Counted from the stretch's first letter, positions 37,172 to 46,168 are shown. The stretch is DNA of 64,000 nucleotides from JANMZO01 sp963763135 (GCA_963763135.1 CAVXNJ010000012.1:1422560-1486559); one strand, 5' to 3'. A program made the numbers and translations. Notes: generated from the sequence alone by a model not told the origin.

Positions 37172-38026
37172 CTACTTCCCTACGTTGAAGGTGATGCCCA
37201 CAACCCGGGGCCCGCCGTGGGTGCCGATGACTGCGCCGATCTGGCCTTGCACGATCTGGTCGCGCGGGAAGGCGACGGAAAGCTGCTCGACGATCTGGTC
37301 GGCGTCGTCGGCATCGCCGTGCATCACGGCAAGGTTCTCGATCGAACCGTATTCGCTCTTCGCGTCCATGACCATCTTGGTGAGATGAGCGAGTGCCTTT
37401 GACCGCGTCCGTTGCTTGCCGAGTTCCTCCACCGCGCCCGATGAGATGTCGAGCAGCGGCTTGACGGATAGCAGCGAACCGATGAGCGCCTTGGCTCCGC
37501 CGATACGGCCACCCTTCTTCAGGTTGTCGAGGGTGTCGAGCGCTCCGTAGACACGGGTTCGGGGCTTCATCGACTCGATCTCGGCGACGATTGCGTCGGG
37601 GCTCTCACCGGCCAACGCCATCTTGGCGGCAACGCGCACCATCGAACCCTGACCCATCGTGATGGACAGCGAGTCGATCACGCGCACATCGATTTCCGGC
37701 CGAACCGACGTCGCCGCCAACTCGGCTGATGCGTACGTCGCGGACAGCTTCGATGAGAGGTTGATACAGATGACCGTGGTGGCCCCGGCGGCCGCAGCAC
37801 TGCGAAATGCCTGCTCAAAGGCACCGGGCGACGGCGCGGCGGTTTCCGGAAGCAAGGGCGATTCGGCGACCCGACGCCAGAATTCCTTCGGGCTGAGATC
37901 CTTTCGATCGATGAACTCCTCGCTTCCGAACCGGATGCTCAGCGGGACCACCTCGATACCCAACTCAGCGGTGTCGGCTTCGGCCAAATCACACGCGCTA
38001 TCGGTCACGATCTTCACGTTCGACAT
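37172..38026 (-). CDS. DegV family fatty-acid-binding protein
   Basis: DegV proteins bind fatty acids; in many bacteria FakB-type members hand them to the kinase FakA. The 284-residue protein shows KIVTDSACDL at the N-terminus, EVVPLSIRFGSEEFIDRKDLSPKEFW, the ATTVICINLSSKLSATYASAELAA region and a C-terminal GAVIGTHGGPRVVGITF, the full DegV pattern. No FakA gene is in the window. It lies between murJ and the kinase on the same strand. Confidence 0.92.
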   Translation of the reverse strand: MSNVKIVTDSACDLAEADTAELGIEVVPLSIRFGSEEFIDRKDLSPKEFWRRVAESPLLPETAAPSPGAFEQAFRSAAAAGATTVICINLSSKLSATYASAELAATSVRPEIDVRVIDSLSITMGQGSMVRVAAKMALAGESPDAIVAEIESMKPRTRVYGALDTLDNLKKGGRIGGAKALIGSLLSVKPLLDISSGAVEELGKQRTRSKALAHLTKMVMDAKSEYGSIENLAVMHGDADDADQIVEQLSVAFPRDQIVQGQIGAVIGTHGGPRVVGITFNVGK

Positions 38027-38095
38027 GTTGGTGGGTCCTTGAGTACAAGCACTGGTTAAGGCTCGGGTCGGTAGTGACCCGTGGGTTATCGGTGG

Positions 38096-39808
38096 TTACC
38101 GGAACCCCGGCAGCCGTCGTTGCAATCCGCGCACAATAGCGTCGAGTTCGGTGATTCCAATGCGACGGCCGACTATTGCGTAGACGCTAACACCGACGCC
38201 GACACCAGCCCCCACTTCGACAAGGGAACCGAAACGGGTTCCGAGGCCCACGATCGCGTCGGGGCGCACGAACAACCAATGGACACAGACGGCCATCACG
38301 GCACTCGCGAGGGCCATCGCCGCGGTGGCCACGAAGATCCGAGCGAGACTCTCCGCAATCTTGTGGCCGTTCAGGCCCTTCGTGCGTTGGCTCACCACGA
38401 GGAACGCGAGGAACGAACTGATGACATAGGCCGCGGCCATGCCGAACGCAAGGCCCTGCACTCCAAAGTGGAGTCGGAACGCGATCGCCGCGAAAAGAAT
38501 GTTAAGCGCGCATTCCAATACGTTGACCTGGTACGTGGCTTTGGTTGACCGCATGGCCTTTAGGGCGTTCATCAGCAGGAGATAGACGCTGAAGGCCGGG
38601 AGGCCGACGGCGAACACCTGCAGGGTGTCGGCCAGCAGCCGGGAGCCACCGGAATTGAGATCGCCGTTGCGGATCAGCGCGACGATCGGGCGCGACAGGA
38701 TCATGTACCCGGCGGCGGCAGGAATCATGACGGTCAGCACCGACGTGATTGCGTGGGACAGCCGGTTACGGAACGTGGAGCGCTTTCGATCAAGAAATGC
38801 CTCGGCCAACTCCGGCTGGATACCGCTCATGATCGACACCGCGAACACGCCGTGGGGAAGCAGGAAGAAGGTGCTGTAGGCGAGGGAATACACGGCATAG
38901 TCACCATCGGTTCGGCTCGACGCCCAGATCACGAACTGCAGTGCGACCATGTTGGCCACGACGTACCCGAGCGTCCACGTCGAAAGCTTGATCAGCTCGC
39001 GTATCGCCGGATGACGGGGTTCCCAGTGCCACCGCAACCGGTAGCCGGTTTCGCGAAGCGACGGGGCATGACCGAGCGCCATGATGACGACGCCCAACGT
39101 GGTGCCGAGTCCGAGAAGGATCTTGGTCGGCGTGTCGTGAAGCACGAGGTTGAGGCCGGCAAGCGCGTCGTTGGGGTCGGAGCGGGCGGCGTGCTTGAGA
39201 CCGGCCAGCATCCGCTGCGCCCAGATGAGCACGACGATGACGGTGAGGTTGTTGAGTATTGGGGCAAACATCGGTGCCCCGAAGCGCCGACGGGCGTTCA
39301 GCAGGGCGGTGGCGACGGTGATGTAGCCGTAGAACAGGATTTGTGGGGCGAACCAGCGCAGCAGATAGGCCGCGAGCTGCTGCTTTTCCTTGCTGGCCGA
39401 ACCGAGCCAGATGCCCATGATGACCGGTGCCAACACCATCGTGAGAAGAACCGTGATGGTGAGGACGACGCCGACGAGGGTGACGATCGCGTCGATGCCG
39501 TCTTCGGCCCGCTTCGTCTTTTTGCGGGTGAGGGCCACGAAGATCGGAACGAGCGTCGCCGAGAGCACGCCACCGGCGACAAGCTCGTAGAGCATGTTCG
39601 GCGTGGTGTTGCCGATTTGGTACGCATCGGCCAGGGCGGTGGCCCCGAACCCGAGAAACACAAACGAACGAATTGCGCCGGTGAAGCGCGACAGCATTGT
39701 TCCTACGGCCATCAACGCCGCATTGCTACCGAGACTCTTCGAATGACCCGAACCGGCCTGGCCGCCCGCAGAACGGCCCGCGGCAGAGCGGCCGGAGTTC
39801 GTGGTCAC
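38096..39808 (-). CDS. murJ: Lipid II flippase MurJ (MviN)
   Basis: MurJ moves lipid II across the membrane for peptidoglycan synthesis. The 570-residue protein has about 14 hydrophobic helices and the MviN pattern: LGFGATALADAYQIGNTTPNMLYELVAGGVLSATLVPIF near the N-terminus. Its length is that of MurJ alone; the intracellular pseudokinase and outer domain fused to mycobacterial MviN are absent, but a kinase with an outer domain is encoded two genes downstream. GTG start overlaps the upstream stop (GTGA), so it is coupled to the DUF6049 gene. Confidence 0.94.
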   Translation of the reverse strand: MTTNSGRSAAGRSAGGQAGSGHSKSLGSNAALMAVGTMLSRFTGAIRSFVFLGFGATALADAYQIGNTTPNMLYELVAGGVLSATLVPIFVALTRKKTKRAEDGIDAIVTLVGVVLTITVLLTMVLAPVIMGIWLGSASKEKQQLAAYLLRWFAPQILFYGYITVATALLNARRRFGAPMFAPILNNLTVIVVLIWAQRMLAGLKHAARSDPNDALAGLNLVLHDTPTKILLGLGTTLGVVIMALGHAPSLRETGYRLRWHWEPRHPAIRELIKLSTWTLGYVVANMVALQFVIWASSRTDGDYAVYSLAYSTFFLLPHGVFAVSIMSGIQPELAEAFLDRKRSTFRNRLSHAITSVLTVMIPAAAGYMILSRPIVALIRNGDLNSGGSRLLADTLQVFAVGLPAFSVYLLLMNALKAMRSTKATYQVNVLECALNILFAAIAFRLHFGVQGLAFGMAAAYVISSFLAFLVVSQRTKGLNGHKIAESLARIFVATAAMALASAVMAVCVHWLFVRPDAIVGLGTRFGSLVEVGAGVGVGVSVYAIVGRRIGITELDAIVRGLQRRLPGFR

Positions 39809-42144
39809 GAGCCTGCCCCGTTCGGGCCTGTTTTCGACGGATGGTGACTCAAGGAGCGCTCACGCCGCGTTCTGAGAATTGTTCGGATCCACCATGCTCC
39901 CAGAACAAGAAGTGCTCCTATCGTGAGGATTTTGCCGAGTCCGCCAACCGCAGTTGAACGCAACGTATAACGAACGTTAGTGAGCGCGAGGCCCGAAGGG
40001 GTGGTCAAACGAAGAAGCATGGAGAATGAACCCGGCCCACGGGTTGTCACCTGAATCTGTTCCTGGTGTATCCGGTCCTGAATCACGATTGTTCGGCGAA
40101 CCAGGAGTTGGCCGGGACGATTGGGATCGGCCACCGAACCCTCCAACGACACGTTGTCGCTCGAAACCTCAAGCACCACCGTGGTGGGTCGCCCACTGTC
40201 GTTGATGATCGGGATCGGCACCTCCTGTTGACGGGCGGTCAGGGTCACAATGTCGGTCGGTGAGAGATGAATGGTTCCGATCCGGGCGTTCGCCTCGTCT
40301 TCGATTCGCGTGATCGTGTTGGCGAAACTGGCCCCGGGGTTGGCCGCCCTCGCCGCCGGTATCGACGCCACGGCAACCAGAAGACGCTTCTCCAGGTCGT
40401 CTGCGTCCGAGGCGGGTTCTTGAAACGCCGAGCGGTACCCGTCGAGGCGGGTCAGAATTCGGCTGATGTCGCGTGACGAGCGCACGGGGAGCGTAGGTCC
40501 GACATTCTTAGGTGCGCGTACCAATGCTGTTCCGCCACGCGAAGCCAACGGCAGGCTGAACAGCGTCGAAAGGGTCACGGGTTGAATGATCTCTTTCGAC
40601 TCGAGACCGGCGAGCACCTCCGACAGCGTGGCCTGCGATGTGCTCTCCGGGACGAGCACCGCGGCGCCGTGCGAGCCTGAACTCTGGCCGGCCTGAAGCA
40701 TCGCGAGATCAGCGATGAGGTGCTGCGCCCGCAGGACATCGTCAGCACCCGGGCGACGCTCCGAAAGCGCGTGCACGAAGTGGTCCTCGAGGGCGCTGTC
40801 GAGCACCAACGCAGGTACCGGGACACCGTCGGAGTTGTCGATGGCGGCGGCGTCGACGAGGACGGGAAGCGTTTTGGAAATCTGCTCGTTCTCGGACTGC
40901 AGCGCCGACTCCTGGACCACCACGCGTCGCTCGTTGAGCGTTGCCAGGGTGCGTGAGCCGACGAGCAGGTCCGGAAACAGCCCGATACCCGAAGTCGCCT
41001 TCGTCTTCAGAAGCGTGGCGATCGTGGAGGCACCGAAGCTCTGGTTGCCCTTGATCAGCCGTTTGAGCAGAGGATCGTTCGTGATCGGCGCACTCACCGG
41101 TGCGTACGGCATGGCGAGCACCTCGCGACCCACGAGCGCCTGACGCACCTGGTCGAGGAGGGGACTTGAGTTGGCATCCTGCTGCGAGAGGGCGTTCAAC
41201 GTGTCGAGCGTCTCGGGGGTCGGGGCGATCGTCAGTGGCGTCGAAGAACGCGCGACCAGGGCCTCGATGATGCTGATCAGGTTTCTCGTCGATGGCACCT
41301 GTTCGTCGCCGTTGGCATCACGCGTGGGGTCGGTCCGCAACGGCACGATCAGTGCAACCTTCAGCGGGTCGAGATTCGCGTTGACGGCGCGGATGACGTA
41401 CGTCGTGAAGCGGTCGAGGACCGTTTCCTCGGTCGTGGACCGCAACTCAACCATCACGGGGTAGACGCCGTTAGCCCGAAGATTGATGCAGCTCGGACAC
41501 GCCGGCGACTGGACTCCGATTGGGAGGCTGAGTCGAATCGGGACTTCCTGGGTCGCGTTGGGTTCCGCGCTCGGGGCACTCTGGACGGCAACCGACGCGC
41601 CGAGCCCTATCACCGACCCGAGCGAGCGGTTGAGGTTCGTTTGGGAAAACTCGGCGCGGGTTTTGACCCGTTGAAACACGGTCGCCGCAACCTCCAGATC
41701 TCCGCCGGTTCCCGGCGGAAGCAGGACTTCAACATCGACGTAGTGGGTGCCGTCTTCGCGGAGCACAGGACCCTGTTGAATGAGCCGTACCTCGGGTCGG
41801 GGAATGGTGTCCGCCGCGCCAGCGGTCGTCGTTTCGGTCGCACCACTCGACGGGTTCGAAGTACCGCTCGCCGAACGGACCGCCGTGGCAGCCGGACCCG
41901 ACGCCGTGATGAACCCCGAGATCAGCAGTAGGACGCAGAAGGCGCCGTTACCGAGTTTCCGCAGTCCCCGTTTCGGCATGCTGGTCTGGCGTTGTTGGTC
42001 CGGCCGTAGTTGGGAGGGTCGTAGCTGGTCCGGTCGTCGTTGGTCCGGTCGTAGCTGGTCCGGTCGTCGTTGGTCAGGTCGTCGTTGGAAAGAGCCCCGG
42101 ACGGGGTCTCCGGGACCTGGTGGTCGGTCGTTGGCCGGGGTCAT
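39805..42144 (-). CDS. DUF6049 family membrane-anchored protein (Rv3909-like)
   Basis: A large protein (779 residues) with a polar Arg/Pro/Asp/Gln N-terminal repeat region (about 21-50), an N-terminal hydrophobic helix (about 67-83), a long outer region and a C-terminal helix (about 737-755) with a basic end. The outer part contains stretches such as LLPPGTGGDLEVAATVFQR and VTLTARQQEVPIPIIND, as expected for the actinobacterial protein encoded just before MviN. The ATG at 42144 overlaps the GNAT stop (ATGA), which rejects longer in-frame starts. Its place suggests a role with MurJ in the envelope; no activity is known to me. Confidence 0.8.
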   Translation of the reverse strand: MTPANDRPPGPGDPVRGSFQRRPDQRRPDQLRPDQRRPDQLRPSQLRPDQQRQTSMPKRGLRKLGNGAFCVLLLISGFITASGPAATAVRSASGTSNPSSGATETTTAGAADTIPRPEVRLIQQGPVLREDGTHYVDVEVLLPPGTGGDLEVAATVFQRVKTRAEFSQTNLNRSLGSVIGLGASVAVQSAPSAEPNATQEVPIRLSLPIGVQSPACPSCINLRANGVYPVMVELRSTTEETVLDRFTTYVIRAVNANLDPLKVALIVPLRTDPTRDANGDEQVPSTRNLISIIEALVARSSTPLTIAPTPETLDTLNALSQQDANSSPLLDQVRQALVGREVLAMPYAPVSAPITNDPLLKRLIKGNQSFGASTIATLLKTKATSGIGLFPDLLVGSRTLATLNERRVVVQESALQSENEQISKTLPVLVDAAAIDNSDGVPVPALVLDSALEDHFVHALSERRPGADDVLRAQHLIADLAMLQAGQSSGSHGAAVLVPESTSQATLSEVLAGLESKEIIQPVTLSTLFSLPLASRGGTALVRAPKNVGPTLPVRSSRDISRILTRLDGYRSAFQEPASDADDLEKRLLVAVASIPAARAANPGASFANTITRIEDEANARIGTIHLSPTDIVTLTARQQEVPIPIINDSGRPTTVVLEVSSDNVSLEGSVADPNRPGQLLVRRTIVIQDRIHQEQIQVTTRGPGSFSMLLRLTTPSGLALTNVRYTLRSTAVGGLGKILTIGALLVLGAWWIRTILRTRRERSLSHHPSKTGPNGAGS
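41995..42084 (-). repeat. 15-bp coding tandem repeat (RRPDQ/LRPDQ)
   Basis: Six consecutive five-residue units (RRPDQ, RRPDQ, LRPDQ, RRPDQ, LRPSQ, LRPDQ) in the cytoplasmic N-terminus of the DUF6049 protein, encoded by near-identical 15-base units. Such arrays change copy number by slippage without a frameshift. Confidence 0.9.
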
Positions 42145-43073
42145 GGACGCGGCCCTGGTGCGAGATCGCATTCCAGGAGCACCAAACCGAGTGGCGACTC
42201 GACAAAGCCCGTGCGGCGGTAGAGGCGCAGCGCGTTTGCGTTGCTCGCTTGCGTGTTGACGATGAGACGCCGAACGTCGCCGCGGGCCGACCATTCGCAT
42301 GTGCCGTCGACGAGCGCCGTTCCTACACCAAGGCCCTGCGCATCGGGGAGAACGGCCAGACGCTGCAGGTAGCCCCGACGGCCGGAACGTCCGACGATCG
42401 CGAACCCCACCATTTCGCTGTCACGCTGGGCCACAAGCAGCTGAGCGCTGGGTGTGGCGGTCAGCGCGGCGCCGAGGTCATGGCGATCCATCGCCCACAA
42501 CTCACCGAAGGCGCTGCGGTCAACGTCGACCGCGATCGTGAGATCGGCGTCGGTGCCGCGTCGGATCACGATGTTCGCCGGCGAGATGCGTCCGGCCTGT
42601 GCGCGTCGAACGGATCGGACCCGAAGGAGTTGCAGCGGACTGCGGGGGAGTTCCTTCGTGAGCAGCGTGAGTTCGGAACGGAGTCGGAATCCCAGATCGA
42701 ACAACGGCGACGCAAGATCGGGACTCATTGCCGAGGTCTGGACTCGAATTGCTTCGGTTTCGGGGGCCAGCGGTGTTGTGGCCACGGTTGACTGGACATC
42801 GTGGAGAAGGCGCCGAATGGCTTCCGACGACAGTGCACCCTCGCTGACCGGAGAAAAGGTGACCGTGAGCAGTCGGTCGTTTGGATCGAAGCGGTAGTCG
42901 AGTTGAACCCGGGTTGACCCGTGACGGAACTGTCGGCTCACGACACTTCCGGCGCCGGAATCCGATGCCCGGTCGGATGTATCTTCGGTCGAAGGGCGCA
43001 CCACCGGTTCCGCAGTCGACGTCGAGCATGACACTGGCCAGTTGTGACTCGGTACGTCGGCCGGTGAATGCAC
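42141..43073 (-). CDS. GNAT family N-acetyltransferase
   Basis: The C-terminal half carries the GNAT fold: motif A LQRLAVLPDAQGLGVGTALVDG with the acetyl-CoA-binding turn, and NTQASNANALRLYRRTGF. The N-terminal half (about 150 residues) is not clearly related to it and may be a degenerate second GNAT domain. The substrate is unknown. GTG at 43073 is the longest start; shorter ones are possible. It is the first gene of the long minus-strand run and diverges from pcnA (107 bases). In mycobacteria a mutT gene sits at this point. Confidence 0.8.
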   Translation of the reverse strand: MHSPADVPSHNWPVSCSTSTAEPVVRPSTEDTSDRASDSGAGSVVSRQFRHGSTRVQLDYRFDPNDRLLTVTFSPVSEGALSSEAIRRLLHDVQSTVATTPLAPETEAIRVQTSAMSPDLASPLFDLGFRLRSELTLLTKELPRSPLQLLRVRSVRRAQAGRISPANIVIRRGTDADLTIAVDVDRSAFGELWAMDRHDLGAALTATPSAQLLVAQRDSEMVGFAIVGRSGRRGYLQRLAVLPDAQGLGVGTALVDGTCEWSARGDVRRLIVNTQASNANALRLYRRTGFVESPLGLVLLECDLAPGPRP

Positions 43074-43179
43074 AGGTGAAGGATACCGACCTTACGCGAC
43101 AGGTTAGGGGTAACAGCGGAAGGATTCTTCGGGAGGAACCGTCGATTGCTCCCGGCATGCGCGGGTTACGCTCCTTTCC

Positions 43180-44436
43180 GTGCGAGAAGACCTGTTCGAC
43201 GCCTTACTCGCAGAAACGGCGTCGTTGGCCCGGCAGTTCGCGAACGCCGGAAAGTCGCTGTACCTGGTGGGCGGCATCGTTCGTGACACTCTGCTCGGAC
43301 GGGTACGCGCGGAACTCGACATTGATCTCACAACAGACGCCGTCCCCGATGAAGTTGAATCGATCGTGCGTCGGTCCGGCCCAACCGCACTGTGGACGCA
43401 GGGCAAGCGATTCGGAACGATAGGCGCCACGATCATCGGTCCGAGTGGGACTCGGGCGGTTGAGATCACCACGCATCGCGCCGAGCAGTACCACGACGAC
43501 TCGCGTAAGCCGGAGGTCCGGTTTTCGACGGACATCACGCTCGACCTTTCGCGCCGGGATTTCACCGTCAACGCGATCGCGTTCGACGTGCACGAACGCC
43601 GGTTGCTCGACCCGTTCGGCGGTGAACGCGATCTCGAAGCCCGGATTCTGCGAACACCCCTTTCGCCGGAAATCAGCTTCTGGGATGACCCGCTTCGCAT
43701 GCTCCGCGCCGCCAGGTTCCTCGCTGCGCTGAATCTCACACCGGACCCGACACTCACCGAAGCGGTGATAGCCCACCGGGACCGGATGGCGATCATCTCG
43801 GCCGAGCGCATTCGCGGTGAGATGGTGAAGCTGCTTACCCTCGTTGATCCCTCGGTTGGGCTGCGATTTTTGATCGACACCAATCTGATCTCGACGTTTC
43901 TTCCAGAGATCATCGACAACAACGAAGATCGCACCGTTGCACGCGTGCTGGCCATGGAGCCCACGTGGGAACGTCGCTTGACGGGTTTGCTGTTTCGGTT
44001 GTTTCCTTCGGAGGCGGCTGTCCGCTCCCGCCTTCGCTCGTTGAAGTGCTCGGTTGATGAGGAGTCGCTGATGACCAGGGTGCAGCGGCTCGGCGGCACC
44101 GATCTTGCTGGTGCCGCGGCCAGCGACGGTGCGGCGCGGAGATTCGTTTACGCCGCCGGCACCGAACTGGATCTGTTCCTGTCGCTGGTGCACGCCGATG
44201 CGACGGCGGGTCTGGCCACCGGTGACCCAGCCGCCGGTCAAACCATCGACAATCTTGATCACCTGCGCGCTCGGTTGCGATCGCTTGCGGCGATTGGTGA
44301 ACTCGACGAGCTGGATCCGGCACTCAACGGTGAAGAAGTCATGAACCTTCTTGGATTGCCATCGGGTCGGGAGGTCGGGGAAGCTCTACGGATGCTTCGC
44401 GATCTTCGACTTGATGAAGGGCGAATCTCGCGTTGA
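43180..44436 (+). CDS. pcnA: CCA tRNA nucleotidyltransferase, HD domain lost
   Basis: This enzyme adds or repairs the 3' CCA of tRNAs. That fits the two tRNA genes here, which do not encode CCA. The class II head is intact: YLVGGIVRDTLLGR near residue 30, the metal-binding ELDIDLTTD (two Asp), FGTIGATI, RRDFTVNAIAFD and DPLRMLRAARFLAAL. Actinobacterial PcnA usually has a C-terminal HD hydrolase part with HDIGKP; here the region after FLPEI reads RLTGLLFRLF with no HD or metal-binding His cluster, and the protein is about 60 residues shorter (418). The nucleotidyltransferase should work; the phosphohydrolase should not. GTG start at 43180. Confidence 0.88.
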   Translation: MREDLFDALLAETASLARQFANAGKSLYLVGGIVRDTLLGRVRAELDIDLTTDAVPDEVESIVRRSGPTALWTQGKRFGTIGATIIGPSGTRAVEITTHRAEQYHDDSRKPEVRFSTDITLDLSRRDFTVNAIAFDVHERRLLDPFGGERDLEARILRTPLSPEISFWDDPLRMLRAARFLAALNLTPDPTLTEAVIAHRDRMAIISAERIRGEMVKLLTLVDPSVGLRFLIDTNLISTFLPEIIDNNEDRTVARVLAMEPTWERRLTGLLFRLFPSEAAVRSRLRSLKCSVDEESLMTRVQRLGGTDLAGAAASDGAARRFVYAAGTELDLFLSLVHADATAGLATGDPAAGQTIDNLDHLRARLRSLAAIGELDELDPALNGEEVMNLLGLPSGREVGEALRMLRDLRLDEGRISR

Positions 44437-44493
44437 GGAAGCGGAGACCCGTTTGATGGAATGGTTCGACCAGCGCCAGTCGGATCGGGGTTG

Positions 44494-45090
44494 ATGGTGC
44501 GGTTTCTCGTAGTCCACGCCCATCCGGATCCCGCCAGCTTCAACCGGGCACTTTGCGACGCCGTAGTGGATGGTCTGAAGATCGCCGGCCACGAAGTCGC
44601 ACTTATTGATCTGTACGCAGATCAATTTGACGCTCGGCTGTCGCACGAGGAACGGACGGAATACGAAGGTCCGGAGCCAATCCGCCACCCACTCGTAAAA
44701 CAATATGCAGACTTAGTAAAATCATCCGAAGGCTTAGTATTTGTGTATCCGACGTGGTGGTGGGGACCACCGGCGATTCTGAAGGGATTTCTGGACCGGG
44801 TACTCGTGCCGGGTGTGTCATTCACACTCGATCCGAAGACCAACAAGGTGGTCCCGGGGCTGGCCCACGTTCGTCGTATCGCAGGTGTTTCGACCTACGG
44901 TTCGTCGTGGGCGTCGATGCGTCTGTTCAACGATGCGGGTCGTCGACTGGTGATGCGCTGTGTGCGCGCCTTGGCTCCGGTGGTCCGATGCAACACAACC
45001 TGGTTGGCGTTGTATCGGCTGGACCATGCGACACCCGAGCGACGCGAGGCCTTTCTCGCGAAGGTCCGACACAAGATGAGCCGACTATGA
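44494..45090 (+). CDS. NAD(P)H dehydrogenase-like flavodoxin-fold oxidoreductase, copy 1
   Basis: A 198-residue flavodoxin-fold protein of the NQO/KefF/MdaB family, which use FMN or FAD to reduce quinones and similar compounds. Visible motifs are FLVVHAHPDPASFNRAL (flavin phosphate loop), LVFVYPTWWWGPPAILKGFLDRV and STYGSSW. ATG at 44494 with GGGG upstream is preferred to the in-frame 44461. Its stop overlaps the start of a paralog (ATGA), so the pair is a coupled two-gene unit. The substrate is unknown. Confidence 0.85.
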   Translation: MVRFLVVHAHPDPASFNRALCDAVVDGLKIAGHEVALIDLYADQFDARLSHEERTEYEGPEPIRHPLVKQYADLVKSSEGLVFVYPTWWWGPPAILKGFLDRVLVPGVSFTLDPKTNKVVPGLAHVRRIAGVSTYGSSWASMRLFNDAGRRLVMRCVRALAPVVRCNTTWLALYRLDHATPERREAFLAKVRHKMSRL

Positions 45091-45680
45091 AGCTGACCCG
45101 CGCGTTGGTGGTGTTCTGCCATCCGATACGGGAGAGCTTCGGAGGCGCGATCCTCGACACGGTGGTGGAGTCGCTTCAGAGCTCAGGAGTCGCCGCTCGC
45201 GTGATTGATCTGTACGCAGATGATTTCGAGCCCGTGCTCTCGCTGGAGGAGTGGCGGACCTACCACGCAGGGGAAGCGTCGATGACACCGCAGGTTCAGG
45301 GTTACGTCGATGCTCTGCGATGGGCCGACTCACTCGTGTTCGTGTACCCGACCTGGTTCGGCTCACAACCGGCGATGCTCAAAGGTTGGTTTGATCGTGT
45401 GTGGCTGCCGGGGGTTGCGTTCTCACTACCCAAGCGGTGGGGCCCGTTGCGACCACGTCTGGCAAACATCCGGTCCGTAACGGTCGTCACGACGCACGGG
45501 TCGACCAAGTTGCTGAACTCCGTGCAGGGAGAGCCGGGAAAGCGGGTGGCCCTGCGGGGAATGCGCACGCTTTGCCACTGGAGGTGTCGCACCGACTGGG
45601 TGGCGTTCTATGGCAATGACCAGGCCACGACCCTGGACCGGCAGGGATTCCTGAACCGGGTGAAGCAGCATTTCTCCTGA
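45087..45680 (+). CDS. NAD(P)H dehydrogenase-like flavodoxin-fold oxidoreductase, copy 2
   Basis: A 197-residue paralog of the preceding gene: LVVFCHPIRESFGGAIL, IDLYADDFEPVLS, LVFVYPTWFGSQPAMLKGWFDRVW and TTHGSTKLLN. It shares order and spacing of motifs with copy 1 but is clearly diverged, so this is an old tandem duplication. ATG at 45087 overlaps the stop of copy 1. The two may form a heterodimer, as the family is dimeric; this is inference. Confidence 0.85.
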   Translation: MKLTRALVVFCHPIRESFGGAILDTVVESLQSSGVAARVIDLYADDFEPVLSLEEWRTYHAGEASMTPQVQGYVDALRWADSLVFVYPTWFGSQPAMLKGWFDRVWLPGVAFSLPKRWGPLRPRLANIRSVTVVTTHGSTKLLNSVQGEPGKRVALRGMRTLCHWRCRTDWVAFYGNDQATTLDRQGFLNRVKQHFS

Positions 45681-45745
45681 CGGGCGGCCGGCCTCCTCGC
45701 CCGCAACGCGAAAGGTAGCTCGCTCATCGCAGTAGCCTCTCCCGA

Positions 45746-46168
45746 GTGTCGTTTCGAGCTGACTCCGTTCGCGGCGTCCAGGAGAGTCGGCCGGGAACGG
45801 TTGACTTTCGTCTGGTTCGTCGCCATCTGATAGCTGAGTACAAGCGCGGGCGTCTTTCTCGAATCGATGTGTGCGACGCCCACCCGGAGTTGGTTCGGGC
45901 CGCGGAGAACCTCGGTGAACCCGCCCCTGAACCGTGTCCGATCTGCGAAGAAGAAACCCTTGTGCATGTCTCCTACGTCTTCGGCACCAGGCTTCCGGCC
46001 TACGGGCGCTGCATTTCGAAGAAGTCCGAGCTTTCGGCGTTCGCCCGTCAACAGGGTGATTTCGCCTGCTACGTCGTTGAGGTCTGCGGTGCCTGTCGGT
46101 GGAACCACCTGGCAAAGACCTACCGGCTCGGCCGCAGCGCCGGTCGTTCCAAAGCAGATGCCACCTGA
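45746..46168 (+). CDS. DUF5318 family protein
   Basis: A 140-residue soluble protein with a central CPIC and a later CGAC pair, as in a zinc ribbon, and the segments VDFRLVRRHLIAEYKRGRLSRIDVCDAHPEL and VEVCGACRWNHL, the DUF5318 pattern. In mycobacteria the homolog (Rv0049) is encoded directly before ponA1, as here. GTG start at 45746; a start nearer VDFRL is also possible. Function unknown; a link with the PBP is suggested by the conserved neighbourhood. Confidence 0.8.
   Translation: MSFRADSVRGVQESRPGTVDFRLVRRHLIAEYKRGRLSRIDVCDAHPELVRAAENLGEPAPEPCPICEEETLVHVSYVFGTRLPAYGRCISKKSELSAFARQQGDFACYVVEVCGACRWNHLAKTYRLGRSAGRSKADAT

Noticed and set aside
39805..39900. Novel defence or biosynthetic system in the murJ region
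   Set aside because: All genes belong to the conserved actinobacterial murJ-sigM-trx locus; no toxin, nuclease, restriction or synthase domain is visible.
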